Shown here piece after piece: positions 24,510-33,221 of a stretch of 33,221 bases of DNA. The notes under the pieces were generated by a model that made no database searches, was not told the origin of the DNA, and saw nothing but the letters and a program-made list of their open reading frames with translations. The translations under genes were made by a program, and so were the position numbers. Position 1 is the stretch's first letter, and every line of letters starts with the position of its first letter. Source of the stretch: Parcubacteria group bacterium GW2011_GWA2_38_13 (lineage in GTDB: Bacteria > Patescibacteriota > Patescibacteriia > Buchananbacterales > GWA2-38-13); NCBI GenBank assembly GCA_000992395.1, contig LBUD01000004.1, forward strand, positions 1 through 33,221. The letters are read 5' to 3'.

Positions 24510-25355
24510 ATGCTTTTTGATTCTCACGCCCACATAAATTTTGAGTCTTTTGAAAATATTTGGAAAGAAGTTTTGGATGACTGCCAAAAAAATGATATTT
24601 GGGTGGTAAATATCGGTTCACAATTTCCGACTTCAAAACGAGCTGTTGAAATTGCCGAAGAATATGAAAAAGGAGTGTACGCATCCATCGGAGTCCATCC
24701 CATCCATTCTCATGAACAAGAGAATGCATTTGATTATAAAAAATTTGTTGATCTGATAACTGTAGGGGCGGGTCTTGTGCCCGCCCAAGATTCGGGCGAC
24801 CACAAGGGTCGCCCCTACAATACGAATAAAATCGTTGCAATCGGCGAAACCGGCCTTGATTTTTTTCATAGCGCCAAATATTTTGAAATACAAAAGAAAA
24901 CATTTATTGAACAGATAAATTTGGCAAAAGAATTTGATTTGTCGCTGATCATCCATGGGCGCAACAGCAAGGATGGCGCAATAAACTGTTATCAAGAGAT
25001 TTATAAAATTATAAAAAAAGAAAAAGTAAAAAATGCCGTAGTGCATTGTTTCGGAGGAAACGCTGATGAGGCAAAACAATTTATGGGCTTAGGGTTGTAT
25101 ATCGGCGTCACCGGCATTGTCACTTTCAAGAATGCAAAAGAACTTCAGTCAATGGTTCGCGATGTCATACCTTTAGAAAAAATACTTATTGAAACCGATT
25201 CGCCGTACCTCGCGCCGGATCCGCACCGCGGAGAACAAAACAAACCGCAATACGTGGAATATGTTGCGCGAAAAATCGCTGAACTTAAAAATATTTCGTA
25301 TGAAAAAGCGTGTGAAGTTTTATGCGCAAACGCACGGAAATTTTATAATGTTTAA
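24510..25355 (+). CDS. TatD family hydrolase
   Basis: MLFDSHAHINF, ASIGVHPIHSHE, AIGETGLDFF, VVHCFGG, ETDSPYLAPDPHRGEQNKPQYV. Confidence 0.95.
   Translation: MLFDSHAHINFESFENIWKEVLDDCQKNDIWVVNIGSQFPTSKRAVEIAEEYEKGVYASIGVHPIHSHEQENAFDYKKFVDLITVGAGLVPAQDSGDHKGRPYNTNKIVAIGETGLDFFHSAKYFEIQKKTFIEQINLAKEFDLSLIIHGRNSKDGAINCYQEIYKIIKKEKVKNAVVHCFGGNADEAKQFMGLGLYIGVTGIVTFKNAKELQSMVRDVIPLEKILIETDSPYLAPDPHRGEQNKPQYVEYVARKIAELKNISYEKACEVLCANARKFYNV
24762..24818. repeat. 57-bp palindromic repeat inserted in frame in tatD
   Basis: GTAGGGGCGGGTCTTGTGCCCGCCC..GGGCGACCACAAGGGTCGCCCCTAC; encodes VGAGLVPAQDSGDHKGRPY. Confidence 0.9.
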
Positions 25356-25394
25356 AAAAAGCTCAATTATTTTTTTGTTGTTTTCTGTTAATTA

Positions 25395-25403
25395 TGGTAT
25401 AAT
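25395..25403 (+). promoter_or_regulatory. Extended -10 element (TGG-TATAAT) with weak -35 TTGTTG at 25375
   Basis: TTGTTG, 17-nt spacer, TATAAT at 25398-25403, 17 nt before ATG 25421. Confidence 0.55.
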
Positions 25404-25420
25404 ATTACAATATAAAAAAT

Positions 25421-28400
25421 ATGAACATATTAAATTTCTTAAAAAAAGTTAATGTAAATATTATTCTCGTTGGATATTTTTTTGTTTATTTATTTGTATT
25501 TTCTTCTGGCACGGTATTTGCGGCGCGAACACCTGGCGCAACGGCATATTGGCCGATCAAAGAAAATGCCGGTTACATTATTTCTGATCAAGGGACGGCT
25601 CCAAAAATGGATCTCATTATTTTTAATGGAGGATCAAATCCAAACATTACCTTTTTACCGGGCTCTCTAAATGGAATTTTTTTTAATGACGCTTTTTTCA
25701 GTAATTTAACCCATCTTAGCGCTTCTACTGATAGTAAGATTGTGAATGCTATTAAAGCTGTTGGAAACACAGGATTTACTTTTGATGTCTGGTATAAGCC
25801 CTCTGATGTCTCTGCTACAGTTAATGCACCTATTATCGCGTCGTCACTTAATAATACTCTAATTAATTTTGCCATAATACAAGAAGGAAGAGATGTTGTA
25901 TTTAAGGGCATCTCAAAAAAGAATTTATCTTCGCCCCCTGCTTATCAGGAAATTCATAGATGTGTGGATTGTTTATTGGCGGGCACACCTTATTATATAG
26001 GATTTTCTGCGAATACAAATAATACTATAAATTATAGAGTTATTCCCTCTGGAACCATTAACATCACAAATTCTCAATATAATGTGGGATTTGCTCCGGT
26101 CTACCTGGATTACGAGGAATGGGATGCATCCTGGCCGTTTCATGTTGGAAGTTATTGGCCGGTTGCTCCAAATATTGCTCCAGGTATGGGGGGGTTGATT
26201 AAGGGAGATATTTATCAACTAGCATTTTATAATAAGTCGTTAACACCTGAAGAAACGGCTAACAATTATTTCGCAGGATATAGAACCACTGATCTCGACG
26301 GGGATGGGCATGCTTCTACCGCGGATGGCGGCGAAGACTGCAACGATAGTAATGCAAATATTCATCCGGGGCTTGCAGATACTTGTGAGACACTTAATAT
26401 TGATGATGATTGTAGTGGCACGGCAGATGAAGACGAACAGGTTAAAATATATTATCGTGATAACGATGGTGATACGTTTGGGAATACTTCCAATTCGGCA
26501 ACGCAGTGTTTGAGTACAAGCTCAGAACCGACTAAATGGGTTTTAGATAATGCTGACTGTAACGACAATAACGCCTCTATCAAGCCTGGTGCTATAGAAA
26601 TTTGTGATAATATTGATAATAATTGCAATGCCTCCATTGATGAGGGCTTTACGCAAACAACATATTATCTTGATAATGACGGTGACGGAAGGGGCGTTTG
26701 GAATGGTGTTCCACAGCAATATTGTACAGGAAGCCAGCCCGCAGGATGGGTTACAAATAATAATGATTGTGATGACAGCGATGTTGCCAGTACAAACGAA
26801 CCTTGGTGTCATATAGGTGGGACGTGTATTCAAAATTTAGACCGTAATTCCGCAAACCAATGTCAACAATGTATGTCCGCCGTTTCTCACACAGCATGGC
26901 AGTCTATGCCACCAAACACTTCCTGTTCAGACGGTAATGCTTGTACTAACCCCGATACTTGTCAGGCAGGAGCGTGTTCTGCCGGAGCAGCCATTTCCTG
27001 TGCGGCTGCCACAGCCTGTAAAAATGCCAGCACCTGTAATATTGCAACGGGCGCGTGTTCAATACCCATCAACAAAGTAAATGGTACCGGCTGCTCAGAC
27101 GGTAATGCTTGTACTAACCCCGATACTTGTCAGGCAGGATCATGCACCTCTGGAATCGCTATTATTTGCGCTTCGGCAACAGACTGTAAAAGTGCATCAG
27201 CTTGCAATACTGCAACGGGCGCATGTTCAGTGCCAATCAACAAAGCCAACGGCATAGTCTGTGGCGATTTGAATGCTGACGGCTGTTCCTATGATACCTG
27301 CAATGCCGGTATTTGTACGGCTGGCGTAACCCCACCCCCATCATGCGTAGACGGCAATGCCTGCACTCAAGATGTTTGCACGGACACTGCAAATCCAGAC
27401 AAAACAAACTATTCCTGTGCCCACCCTGCGGCTGCGGGCAAATGCGTGATTGGAGGCACATGTTATGCCAATGGCGATAAAAATCCAGCAAATGATTGCC
27501 AGTACTGTAATACCGCCCTCGGCACTTCCGTATGGTCAAATTACGCTACGACGCAGATTTGCAACAAAGACTCTAACGGCTGCACCAAGGATGACAAGTG
27601 CAATGGCACAGGCACATGTGTTGCGGGAACAAATCAGGCCTGCGACGATTCCAAAACCTGCACCACAGATTCCTGCACGAACACGGGTACGGCAGCAAAT
27701 CAATTTAATACATTCTCTTGCAGCAACCCAGTAAACGTAAATACCTGTTTAATCGCTGGCGTTTGTAAAAACGAAAACGATACCAATGGAACCAACACCT
27801 GCCAAATATGCAAATCAGCCTCAAGTAAGACTGCCTGGACCAACCAGCCAAACATCACGGCCTGCAACAAAGATTCCAACGGTTGTACTTTGAATGACAA
27901 ATGCAGTGGGCTTAACCCAAGCACGTGCGTTGCTGGCGCGGCGCCAAACTGCGAAGAAACACCAGCCAATCTCTGCACGGCAGATGCTTGCACATCTACG
28001 GGCAATAATACTTATAATTGTACGCATGCAGCAGTTGCTGGCAAATGTGTGATTGGAGGCGTGTGTTATGCCAATGGCGATAAAAATCCTGTAAACGATT
28101 GCCAGTATTGTAATACAGCAGCCAACACTTTTGCCTGGTCCAATTATGCTGCAACACAAATCTGCAACAAAGATTCTAACGGCTGCACCAAGGATGACAA
28201 GTGCAATGGCACAGGTACATGTGTTGCGGGAACAAATCAGGCCTGCGACGATTCCAAAACCTGCACCACAGATTCCTGCACAAACACGGGTATGGCAGCA
28301 AATCAATTTAATACATTCTCTTGCAATAGCGTGTTTAATGGAGTCGGATGCTTTATAGCAAGCTCATGTTATGCGGCTAACGTCGTAAACCCGGGGAATA

Positions 28401-29137
28401 AATGCCAAATGTGTAATCCCGCAACCAACTCTACCGGCTGGACTCCAAAAAATTGTAATGATTTAAATGCCTGCACTTCCGATTCATGTAATCTTGGATC
28501 CGGAGCGTGTGTTAATACAAATACGGTAGTGTGTAATACTCCTCCCAATATAGCTCCCAATTCGGCACAATGTTATAATTCGCCGGGTACATGTACTCCT
28601 GCGACAGGCATTTGCAATTATACGCCGAAACCAAATACGGAAAGCTGCATTGATGGTTTGGTTTGCACAGAAAATGAAAAGTGCAATGGCGCTGGAAGCT
28701 GTTTGGGAACGCGTATTACCGTAGAATCAAATTGCGACGACGGCATTGATAATGATTGCGATGACAAATGCGATACAAGCGGATGCGCGGGTATGGCAGC
28801 AGATCTTCCGGATTGCAGTGACGTCAATAAGCCCGTCGCGGTTATTAGTACGCCATTTAATACAAAAAAAGGAAAAATAATTTTTGCTTTTGTGGGGACG
28901 TCAATTACTATTGATGCGTCATTAAGCAGAGATCCAAGACGGGAGGACATTGAATTCAGTTGGATTAAAAAAACCGTGTCAGATGTTACTTTGGCAGGCA
29001 CAGATACTCAAAGAACCACATTATCAAATCTAACAAAAGAAGAAATTTTAGAAATTGAGCTTACTGTAAAAAATGAAAGCAAATTTACGGGAACAGATAG
29101 GGTATTTGTTGTTGTGAGCAAAGATTGCAGAAATTAG
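25421..29137 (+). CDS. Large secreted protein: LamG-like N-terminus, MopE-type metal-binding repeats, Cys-rich repeats, PKD-like C-terminus
   Basis: Signal peptide ending TVFAA; DLDGDGHAST..DCNDSNANIHPG, YYRDNDGDTFG..DCNDNNASIKPGAIEICDNIDNNC, YYLDNDGDGRG..DCDDSD; repeats CSDGNACTNPDTCQAG and CNKDSNGCTKDDKCNGTGTCVAG. Confidence 0.85.
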   Translation: MNILNFLKKVNVNIILVGYFFVYLFVFSSGTVFAARTPGATAYWPIKENAGYIISDQGTAPKMDLIIFNGGSNPNITFLPGSLNGIFFNDAFFSNLTHLSASTDSKIVNAIKAVGNTGFTFDVWYKPSDVSATVNAPIIASSLNNTLINFAIIQEGRDVVFKGISKKNLSSPPAYQEIHRCVDCLLAGTPYYIGFSANTNNTINYRVIPSGTINITNSQYNVGFAPVYLDYEEWDASWPFHVGSYWPVAPNIAPGMGGLIKGDIYQLAFYNKSLTPEETANNYFAGYRTTDLDGDGHASTADGGEDCNDSNANIHPGLADTCETLNIDDDCSGTADEDEQVKIYYRDNDGDTFGNTSNSATQCLSTSSEPTKWVLDNADCNDNNASIKPGAIEICDNIDNNCNASIDEGFTQTTYYLDNDGDGRGVWNGVPQQYCTGSQPAGWVTNNNDCDDSDVASTNEPWCHIGGTCIQNLDRNSANQCQQCMSAVSHTAWQSMPPNTSCSDGNACTNPDTCQAGACSAGAAISCAAATACKNASTCNIATGACSIPINKVNGTGCSDGNACTNPDTCQAGSCTSGIAIICASATDCKSASACNTATGACSVPINKANGIVCGDLNADGCSYDTCNAGICTAGVTPPPSCVDGNACTQDVCTDTANPDKTNYSCAHPAAAGKCVIGGTCYANGDKNPANDCQYCNTALGTSVWSNYATTQICNKDSNGCTKDDKCNGTGTCVAGTNQACDDSKTCTTDSCTNTGTAANQFNTFSCSNPVNVNTCLIAGVCKNENDTNGTNTCQICKSASSKTAWTNQPNITACNKDSNGCTLNDKCSGLNPSTCVAGAAPNCEETPANLCTADACTSTGNNTYNCTHAAVAGKCVIGGVCYANGDKNPVNDCQYCNTAANTFAWSNYAATQICNKDSNGCTKDDKCNGTGTCVAGTNQACDDSKTCTTDSCTNTGMAANQFNTFSCNSVFNGVGCFIASSCYAANVVNPGNKCQMCNPATNSTGWTPKNCNDLNACTSDSCNLGSGACVNTNTVVCNTPPNIAPNSAQCYNSPGTCTPATGICNYTPKPNTESCIDGLVCTENEKCNGAGSCLGTRITVESNCDDGIDNDCDDKCDTSGCAGMAADLPDCSDVNKPVAVISTPFNTKKGKIIFAFVGTSITIDASLSRDPRREDIEFSWIKKTVSDVTLAGTDTQRTTLSNLTKEEILEIELTVKNESKFTGTDRVFVVVSKDCRN
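27448..27722 (+). repeat. Intragenic direct repeat, copy 1 (copy 2 at 28051-28325)
   Basis: In-frame copies offset by 603 bp; the 3' ~160 bp differ at only a few positions by eye. Confidence 0.85.
28051..28325 (+). repeat. Intragenic direct repeat, copy 2
   Basis: See 27448-27722. Confidence 0.85.
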
Positions 29138-29153
29138 CCATTAATTTTTTATA

Positions 29154-29183
29154 AAAAACATCGGAATCATTCCGGTGTTTTTT
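29154..29183 (+). terminator. Rho-independent terminator
   Basis: AACATCGGAAT-c-ATTCCGGTGTTTTTTT. Confidence 0.75.
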
Positions 29184-29326
29184 TATATTTTCAATTACGG
29201 GCTACTTGTAAAAAGTTCGGATTTTCATTAAAATAACTATATACATAAACCAATGCAAAAATATCTTATTTTAGATAAATAATGTTTTTGCTTTTATATT
29301 TTATTCATAATTATATTAAATAATAT

Positions 29327-31375
29327 ATGTATTTATATCTTGTTTTTGTCATAATCGTGGGAATATTGGGTCTTGGTATGGCCTGGTTTCTCGCACGTTA
29401 TATCCTTGCAAGCGACCAAGGAACGGATAAAATGAAAGAAATCGCTTTAGCAATACGCCAAGGCGCGGCAGCGTTTTTGAAACGGCAGTACACAACGATT
29501 TCAATTATTACCGGCATTGTCGCGGTGCTCATCTTTGGATTATATTTTTTTACGGGGAAATTAGATCTTGGAATAAAAACCGCCATTGCGTTTCTTCTTG
29601 GCGCAATATTTTCCGGAGCTGCCGGCTTTACCGGAATGTTTATTTCCGTACGTGCGAATTTGCGCACGGCTTCAGCTTCAACCCGAAGTTTGAACGAGGC
29701 GCTAGTAAAAGCGCTTCGCGGAGGCGCGGTGTCCGGAATTTTAGTTGTTGCTTTATCGCTTCTTGGAGTGACTGCACTTTTTATTATTTTCGGTGGGATG
29801 ACCGATCCGGAAGTAGTGCCTCTTGAATTGGTTGGATTTGGTTTTGGCGCGTCACTGGTTGCACTTTTTGCCCAGCTTGGCGGAGGCATATATACCAAGG
29901 CCGCTGACGTTGGAGCTGATCTAGTAGGAAAAGTTGAGGCGGGAATACCGGAAGATGATATTAGAAACCCGGCAGTAGTCGCGGATTTGGTGGGGGATAA
30001 CGTGGGCGATTGCGCAGGCCGAGGAGCTGATCTTTTTGAATCAACGGCTGCGGAAAATATCGGCGCTATGGTTTTGGGAATCGCGCTTTTTGGAACTTTT
30101 GGCATCGGCGGCATTATATTTCCTTTGGTCGCGCGCGCGTTCGGGCTTATTGCATCAATAATCGGAGTCTGGACTGTGAAAATAAAAAATGAAAACGAAG
30201 ATCCTATGAAGGCGCTTAATCGCGGTTTTTATATTACCGCGTTTTTAGCAATGCTTGGGCTTGGATTATCAACATATTTGCTTTTAAATGCGCAATGGAT
30301 ATTATTTTCATTAGCCGGATTAGTCGGTATTGCAACAAGCGTTATATTTTTACTCATTACCCAATATTATACCGAGTATAGATATCGGCCGGTGAAAAGC
30401 ATAGCCGAAGCATCGCAGACAGGGCCTGCTACAAATATTATCACAGGGTTTGCCGTAGGGCTTGAAAGTACCGCGCTACCGGTGGTTGTGATTTCCGGCG
30501 CCTTGCTTTTAGCATATTACATTGGTACAAAAACCGGTTTACCAAGCGGAGGTCTATACGGAACAGCGGTTGCAACCATGGGTATGTTGGCGCCTGCCGC
30601 GTATGTATTGGCAATGGACACATTTGGTCCGATTACGGATAACGCGGGTGGAATTATTGAAATGTCAGGAGCATCCGATGAAGTAAGGAAGCGAACAGAC
30701 AGGCTTGATTCAGTGGGCAATACCACAAAAGCCCTGACTAAAGGATACGCGGTTGGATCAGCGGCATTGGCTGCATTTTTGCTTTTTTCAGCGTATATGG
30801 CAGACGCAAAACTTGATAGCATTGATTTGTCAAAACCGATTGTGTTCGTGGGCGGAATGCTTGGCGCAATGCTTGTGTTTTTATTTTCAGCCCTTGCTAT
30901 ACGGGCAGTTGGAAAAAGCGCGTATTATATTATTAATGAAGTGAGACGGCAATTTAAAGCAGACCCGGGCATTATGGCGGGCACCTCAAAGCCAGACTAC
31001 ACCCAATGCGTTGACATTGCGACGAAGGGCGCATTGAAAGAAATGGTGTTGCCGGGATTATTGGCGATTTTGGGTCCTACGATTATCGGTTATGTATTAG
31101 GCGCGGAAGCGGTCGGCGCGACATTAATGGTTGGAACCATTGCAGGTGTTTTAATGGCGCTACTTTTGAATAATGGAGGCGGAGCTTGGGATAATGCCAA
31201 AAAATATATTGAGGCAGGAAATCTCGGAGGCAAGGGATCGGATACGCATAAAGCAGCTGTGGTCGGCGATACAGTAGGAGATCCTTTCAAAGATACAGCA
31301 GGACCATCATTACATGTTTTGATAAAACTGCTTGCAACACTCACCCTTGTACTTGTACCCCTTTTCACACGATAA
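29327..31375 (+). CDS. hppA: Membrane-bound proton-translocating pyrophosphatase, probably K+-independent
   Basis: DVGADLVGKVEAGIPEDDIRNPAVVADLVGDNVGDCAGRGADLFES; GNTTKALTKGYA carries Lys where K+-dependent forms have Ala. Confidence 0.96.
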   Translation: MYLYLVFVIIVGILGLGMAWFLARYILASDQGTDKMKEIALAIRQGAAAFLKRQYTTISIITGIVAVLIFGLYFFTGKLDLGIKTAIAFLLGAIFSGAAGFTGMFISVRANLRTASASTRSLNEALVKALRGGAVSGILVVALSLLGVTALFIIFGGMTDPEVVPLELVGFGFGASLVALFAQLGGGIYTKAADVGADLVGKVEAGIPEDDIRNPAVVADLVGDNVGDCAGRGADLFESTAAENIGAMVLGIALFGTFGIGGIIFPLVARAFGLIASIIGVWTVKIKNENEDPMKALNRGFYITAFLAMLGLGLSTYLLLNAQWILFSLAGLVGIATSVIFLLITQYYTEYRYRPVKSIAEASQTGPATNIITGFAVGLESTALPVVVISGALLLAYYIGTKTGLPSGGLYGTAVATMGMLAPAAYVLAMDTFGPITDNAGGIIEMSGASDEVRKRTDRLDSVGNTTKALTKGYAVGSAALAAFLLFSAYMADAKLDSIDLSKPIVFVGGMLGAMLVFLFSALAIRAVGKSAYYIINEVRRQFKADPGIMAGTSKPDYTQCVDIATKGALKEMVLPGLLAILGPTIIGYVLGAEAVGATLMVGTIAGVLMALLLNNGGGAWDNAKKYIEAGNLGGKGSDTHKAAVVGDTVGDPFKDTAGPSLHVLIKLLATLTLVLVPLFTR

Positions 31376-31394
31376 ATAGAGTTTTTCATCACAC

Positions 31395-31425
31395 AAAAAG
31401 CCGTTCAAATTATGAACGGCTTTTT
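31395..31425 (+). terminator. Rho-independent terminator
   Basis: AAAAAGCCGTTC-aaattat-GAACGGCTTTTT. Confidence 0.85.
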
Positions 31426-31496
31426 CATTCCATCAGCGCGACATATCCTTTTATAATGCATTGCATTGTGCTAAAATAAAAAAGTCTTACATTCAT

Positions 31497-32444
31497 ATGC
31501 CTTTGGATATTTTGGATAATCTCAATGACGAACAAAAAAAAGCCGTTACTTTCAAGGACGGCCAGCTTTTGATTGTGGCCGGAGCCGGTACTGGAAAAAC
31601 AACCGTTATCACCAAGCGCATAGCGCATTTTATTGAAAAAAAATACGCGAAAAGCAATGAAATTTTGGCCTTAACTTTTACTGAAAAAGCAGCCGGGGAA
31701 ATGGCGGAGCGCCTGGATAGGATCCTACCGTACGGATATCTTGATTTATGGGTTCATACATTTCATTCTTTTTGCCAAAGAATTTTAGAATCATATGGCA
31801 TTGAAATCGGCTTGCCGTATAATTTCAAACTTTTTAATGAAACACAGCAATGGATACTTATCTATAATAATTTTTCAAAATTCAAGCTTGATTACTATCG
31901 TCCGCTTGGCAATCCCACAAAATTTATCCACGCGCTTATAAGCCATTTTTCGCGCTTGAAAGACGAGGCCATAACGCCCGATGATTATTTGCGATATGCT
32001 GAGGATCTAAAATTAAATTCAGACTCTGTTCATTTTATCACGCAAATACTATCGCCCGAGGAGCAGGAAAATTTATCAAAAAAAGAAATCAAAGAAATGT
32101 GCAGTCAGGAGATGAAAAAAATACACGAGGTATCTGATAGCTATCATGTGTATCAGCAGCTGCTTTTGGAAAATAACGCGCTTGATTTCGGGGATCTTAT
32201 AAATTATTGTCTGAAGCTTTTCAAGAATAGGCCAAAAATTTTAGCGCAATTCCGAGCGCAGTTTAAATATATTTTTGTTGATGAATTTCAGGACACAAAC
32301 TGGGCGCAGTACGAATTAATTAAATTGTTATCCGCTCCGAAAAATAATTTGACCGTTGTCGGGGACGATGATCAATCTATCTATAAATTTAGGGGAGCTT
32401 CTATCAGTAATATTTTACAATTTAAAAAAGATTACCCAGAATAA
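31497..32444 (+). pseudogene. UvrD/PcrA-type helicase, N-terminal part, prematurely ended
   Basis: LNDEQKKAVTFKDGQLLIVAGAGTGKTTVITKRI, ALTFTEKAAGEM, FVDEFQDTNWAQYELIKLL, VVGDDDQSIYKFRGA; stops at DYPE*. Confidence 0.9.
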
Positions 32445-33221
32445 TAATCCAAACCGCCTTGAGGCAACATTGAAAGACGAAAAGGGTTTTTCTAAAAAGC
32501 TTGAAGCGAAAAATTCTGGATCTGGCGCCATCGCGTATCTTGAATTGGAATCGCAGGAAGATGAAATGGCTGCGGTTGTTAATACGATTTTAGAAATTAA
32601 AGATAGGGACAAAGATGCCACATGGTCTGATTTTGCCATATTGGTTCGAGCCAACAGCCACGCAGATGTTTTCAACTACGGATTATCGCAGGCTCATATT
32701 CCATATCTTTACTTTGCTTCCAAAGGATTGTACAACAAACCGATTGTTTTGGATATTTTGGCGTGGTTGAAACTATTGGATAATTACCACGAGAGCGCTT
32801 CATTATTTAGAATATTGTCTCTTCAAATTTTTGGCTTTACGCAAAAGGAGGTTGTTAATTTTAATTACTGGATTAAATATAAAGGCAAATCATTGTACCA
32901 TGCGTTGGCGCAAGCCGCGGGGATTGAGGGGATAGGGGAAGATACGGTGAAAAAATCTCAGAGAGTTGTTTCAATTATTGAAAAGCATACAAGGTTTGTG
33001 TTGGAAAAAACCGTGAAAGAAATGGTTTTGATGTTTCTAGAAGATTCCGGATATTTAAAAGAAATAACCAAAATTGAGTCTGCGAAAACGCAAGAAATAT
33101 TAAATCATCTTAACCAATTTTATAAAAAGATTTCTGATTTTGAGCTCAATACCCCCGACCCGTCCGTGAAAAATTTTTTGCATATTATGGATTTGGAATT
33201 ACGCTCGGGCGAAGAAGGCGC
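32437..33221 (+). pseudogene. UvrD/PcrA-type helicase, C-terminal part in a shifted frame, running off the window
   Basis: QNNNPNRLEATLKDEKGFSKK..DFAILVRANSHADVFNYGLSQAHIPYLYFASKGLYNKPIVLDILAWLKLLDN; open to base 33221 in the frame of 32437. Confidence 0.88.

Noticed and set aside
24508-25079. Minus-strand ORFs containing VGATLVVARILGGHKTRPYS / RGDPCGRPN
   Set aside because: Antisense readings of the palindromic repeat within tatD, not genes.
27821-28306. 161-aa minus-strand ORF
   Set aside because: Shadow ORF opposite the Cys-rich repeats of the + strand protein.
29398-30114. 238-aa ORF on the minus strand
   Set aside because: Lies entirely antisense to hppA; Ser/Pro/Ala-rich low-complexity shadow translation.

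Overview
This 33.2 kb AT-rich window is a gene-dense, mostly + strand bacterial segment using the standard code (TGA terminates several genes, e.g. 3687-3689 and 4895-4897). Gene content, small gene size and near-absence of Shine-Dalgarno sequences suggest a Patescibacteria/CPR-type genome (inference). Housekeeping genes: cyclophilin lipoprotein, 2-Cys peroxiredoxin, uvrB, uvrA, uvrC (without a recognisable C-terminal HhH region), metallophosphoesterase, rsmI, metG, cvpA, tatD, hppA and a UvrD/PcrA-type helicase. Three large secreted or anchored proteins stand out: a dockerin + FG-GAP protein, a Cys-rich M64-like metalloprotease, and a MopE-like Cys-rich protein. Main second-look items: (1) the 3' part of cvpA is duplicated and flanks a methyltransferase + alpha/beta-hydrolase pair, resembling an integrated cassette; (2) a free-standing four-helix-bundle (23S IVP-type) gene sits between inverted repeats; (3) a 57-bp palindromic repeat is inserted in frame in tatD; (4) a G9 tract lies just upstream of an extended -10 promoter of a surface-protein gene; (5) a 4x7-bp tandem repeat lies inside metG; (6) the helicase has a deletion plus frameshift at its NYRS motif; (7) a small membrane-protein gene has an in-frame TGA. 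Family calls come from motif recognition by eye; no searches were run.
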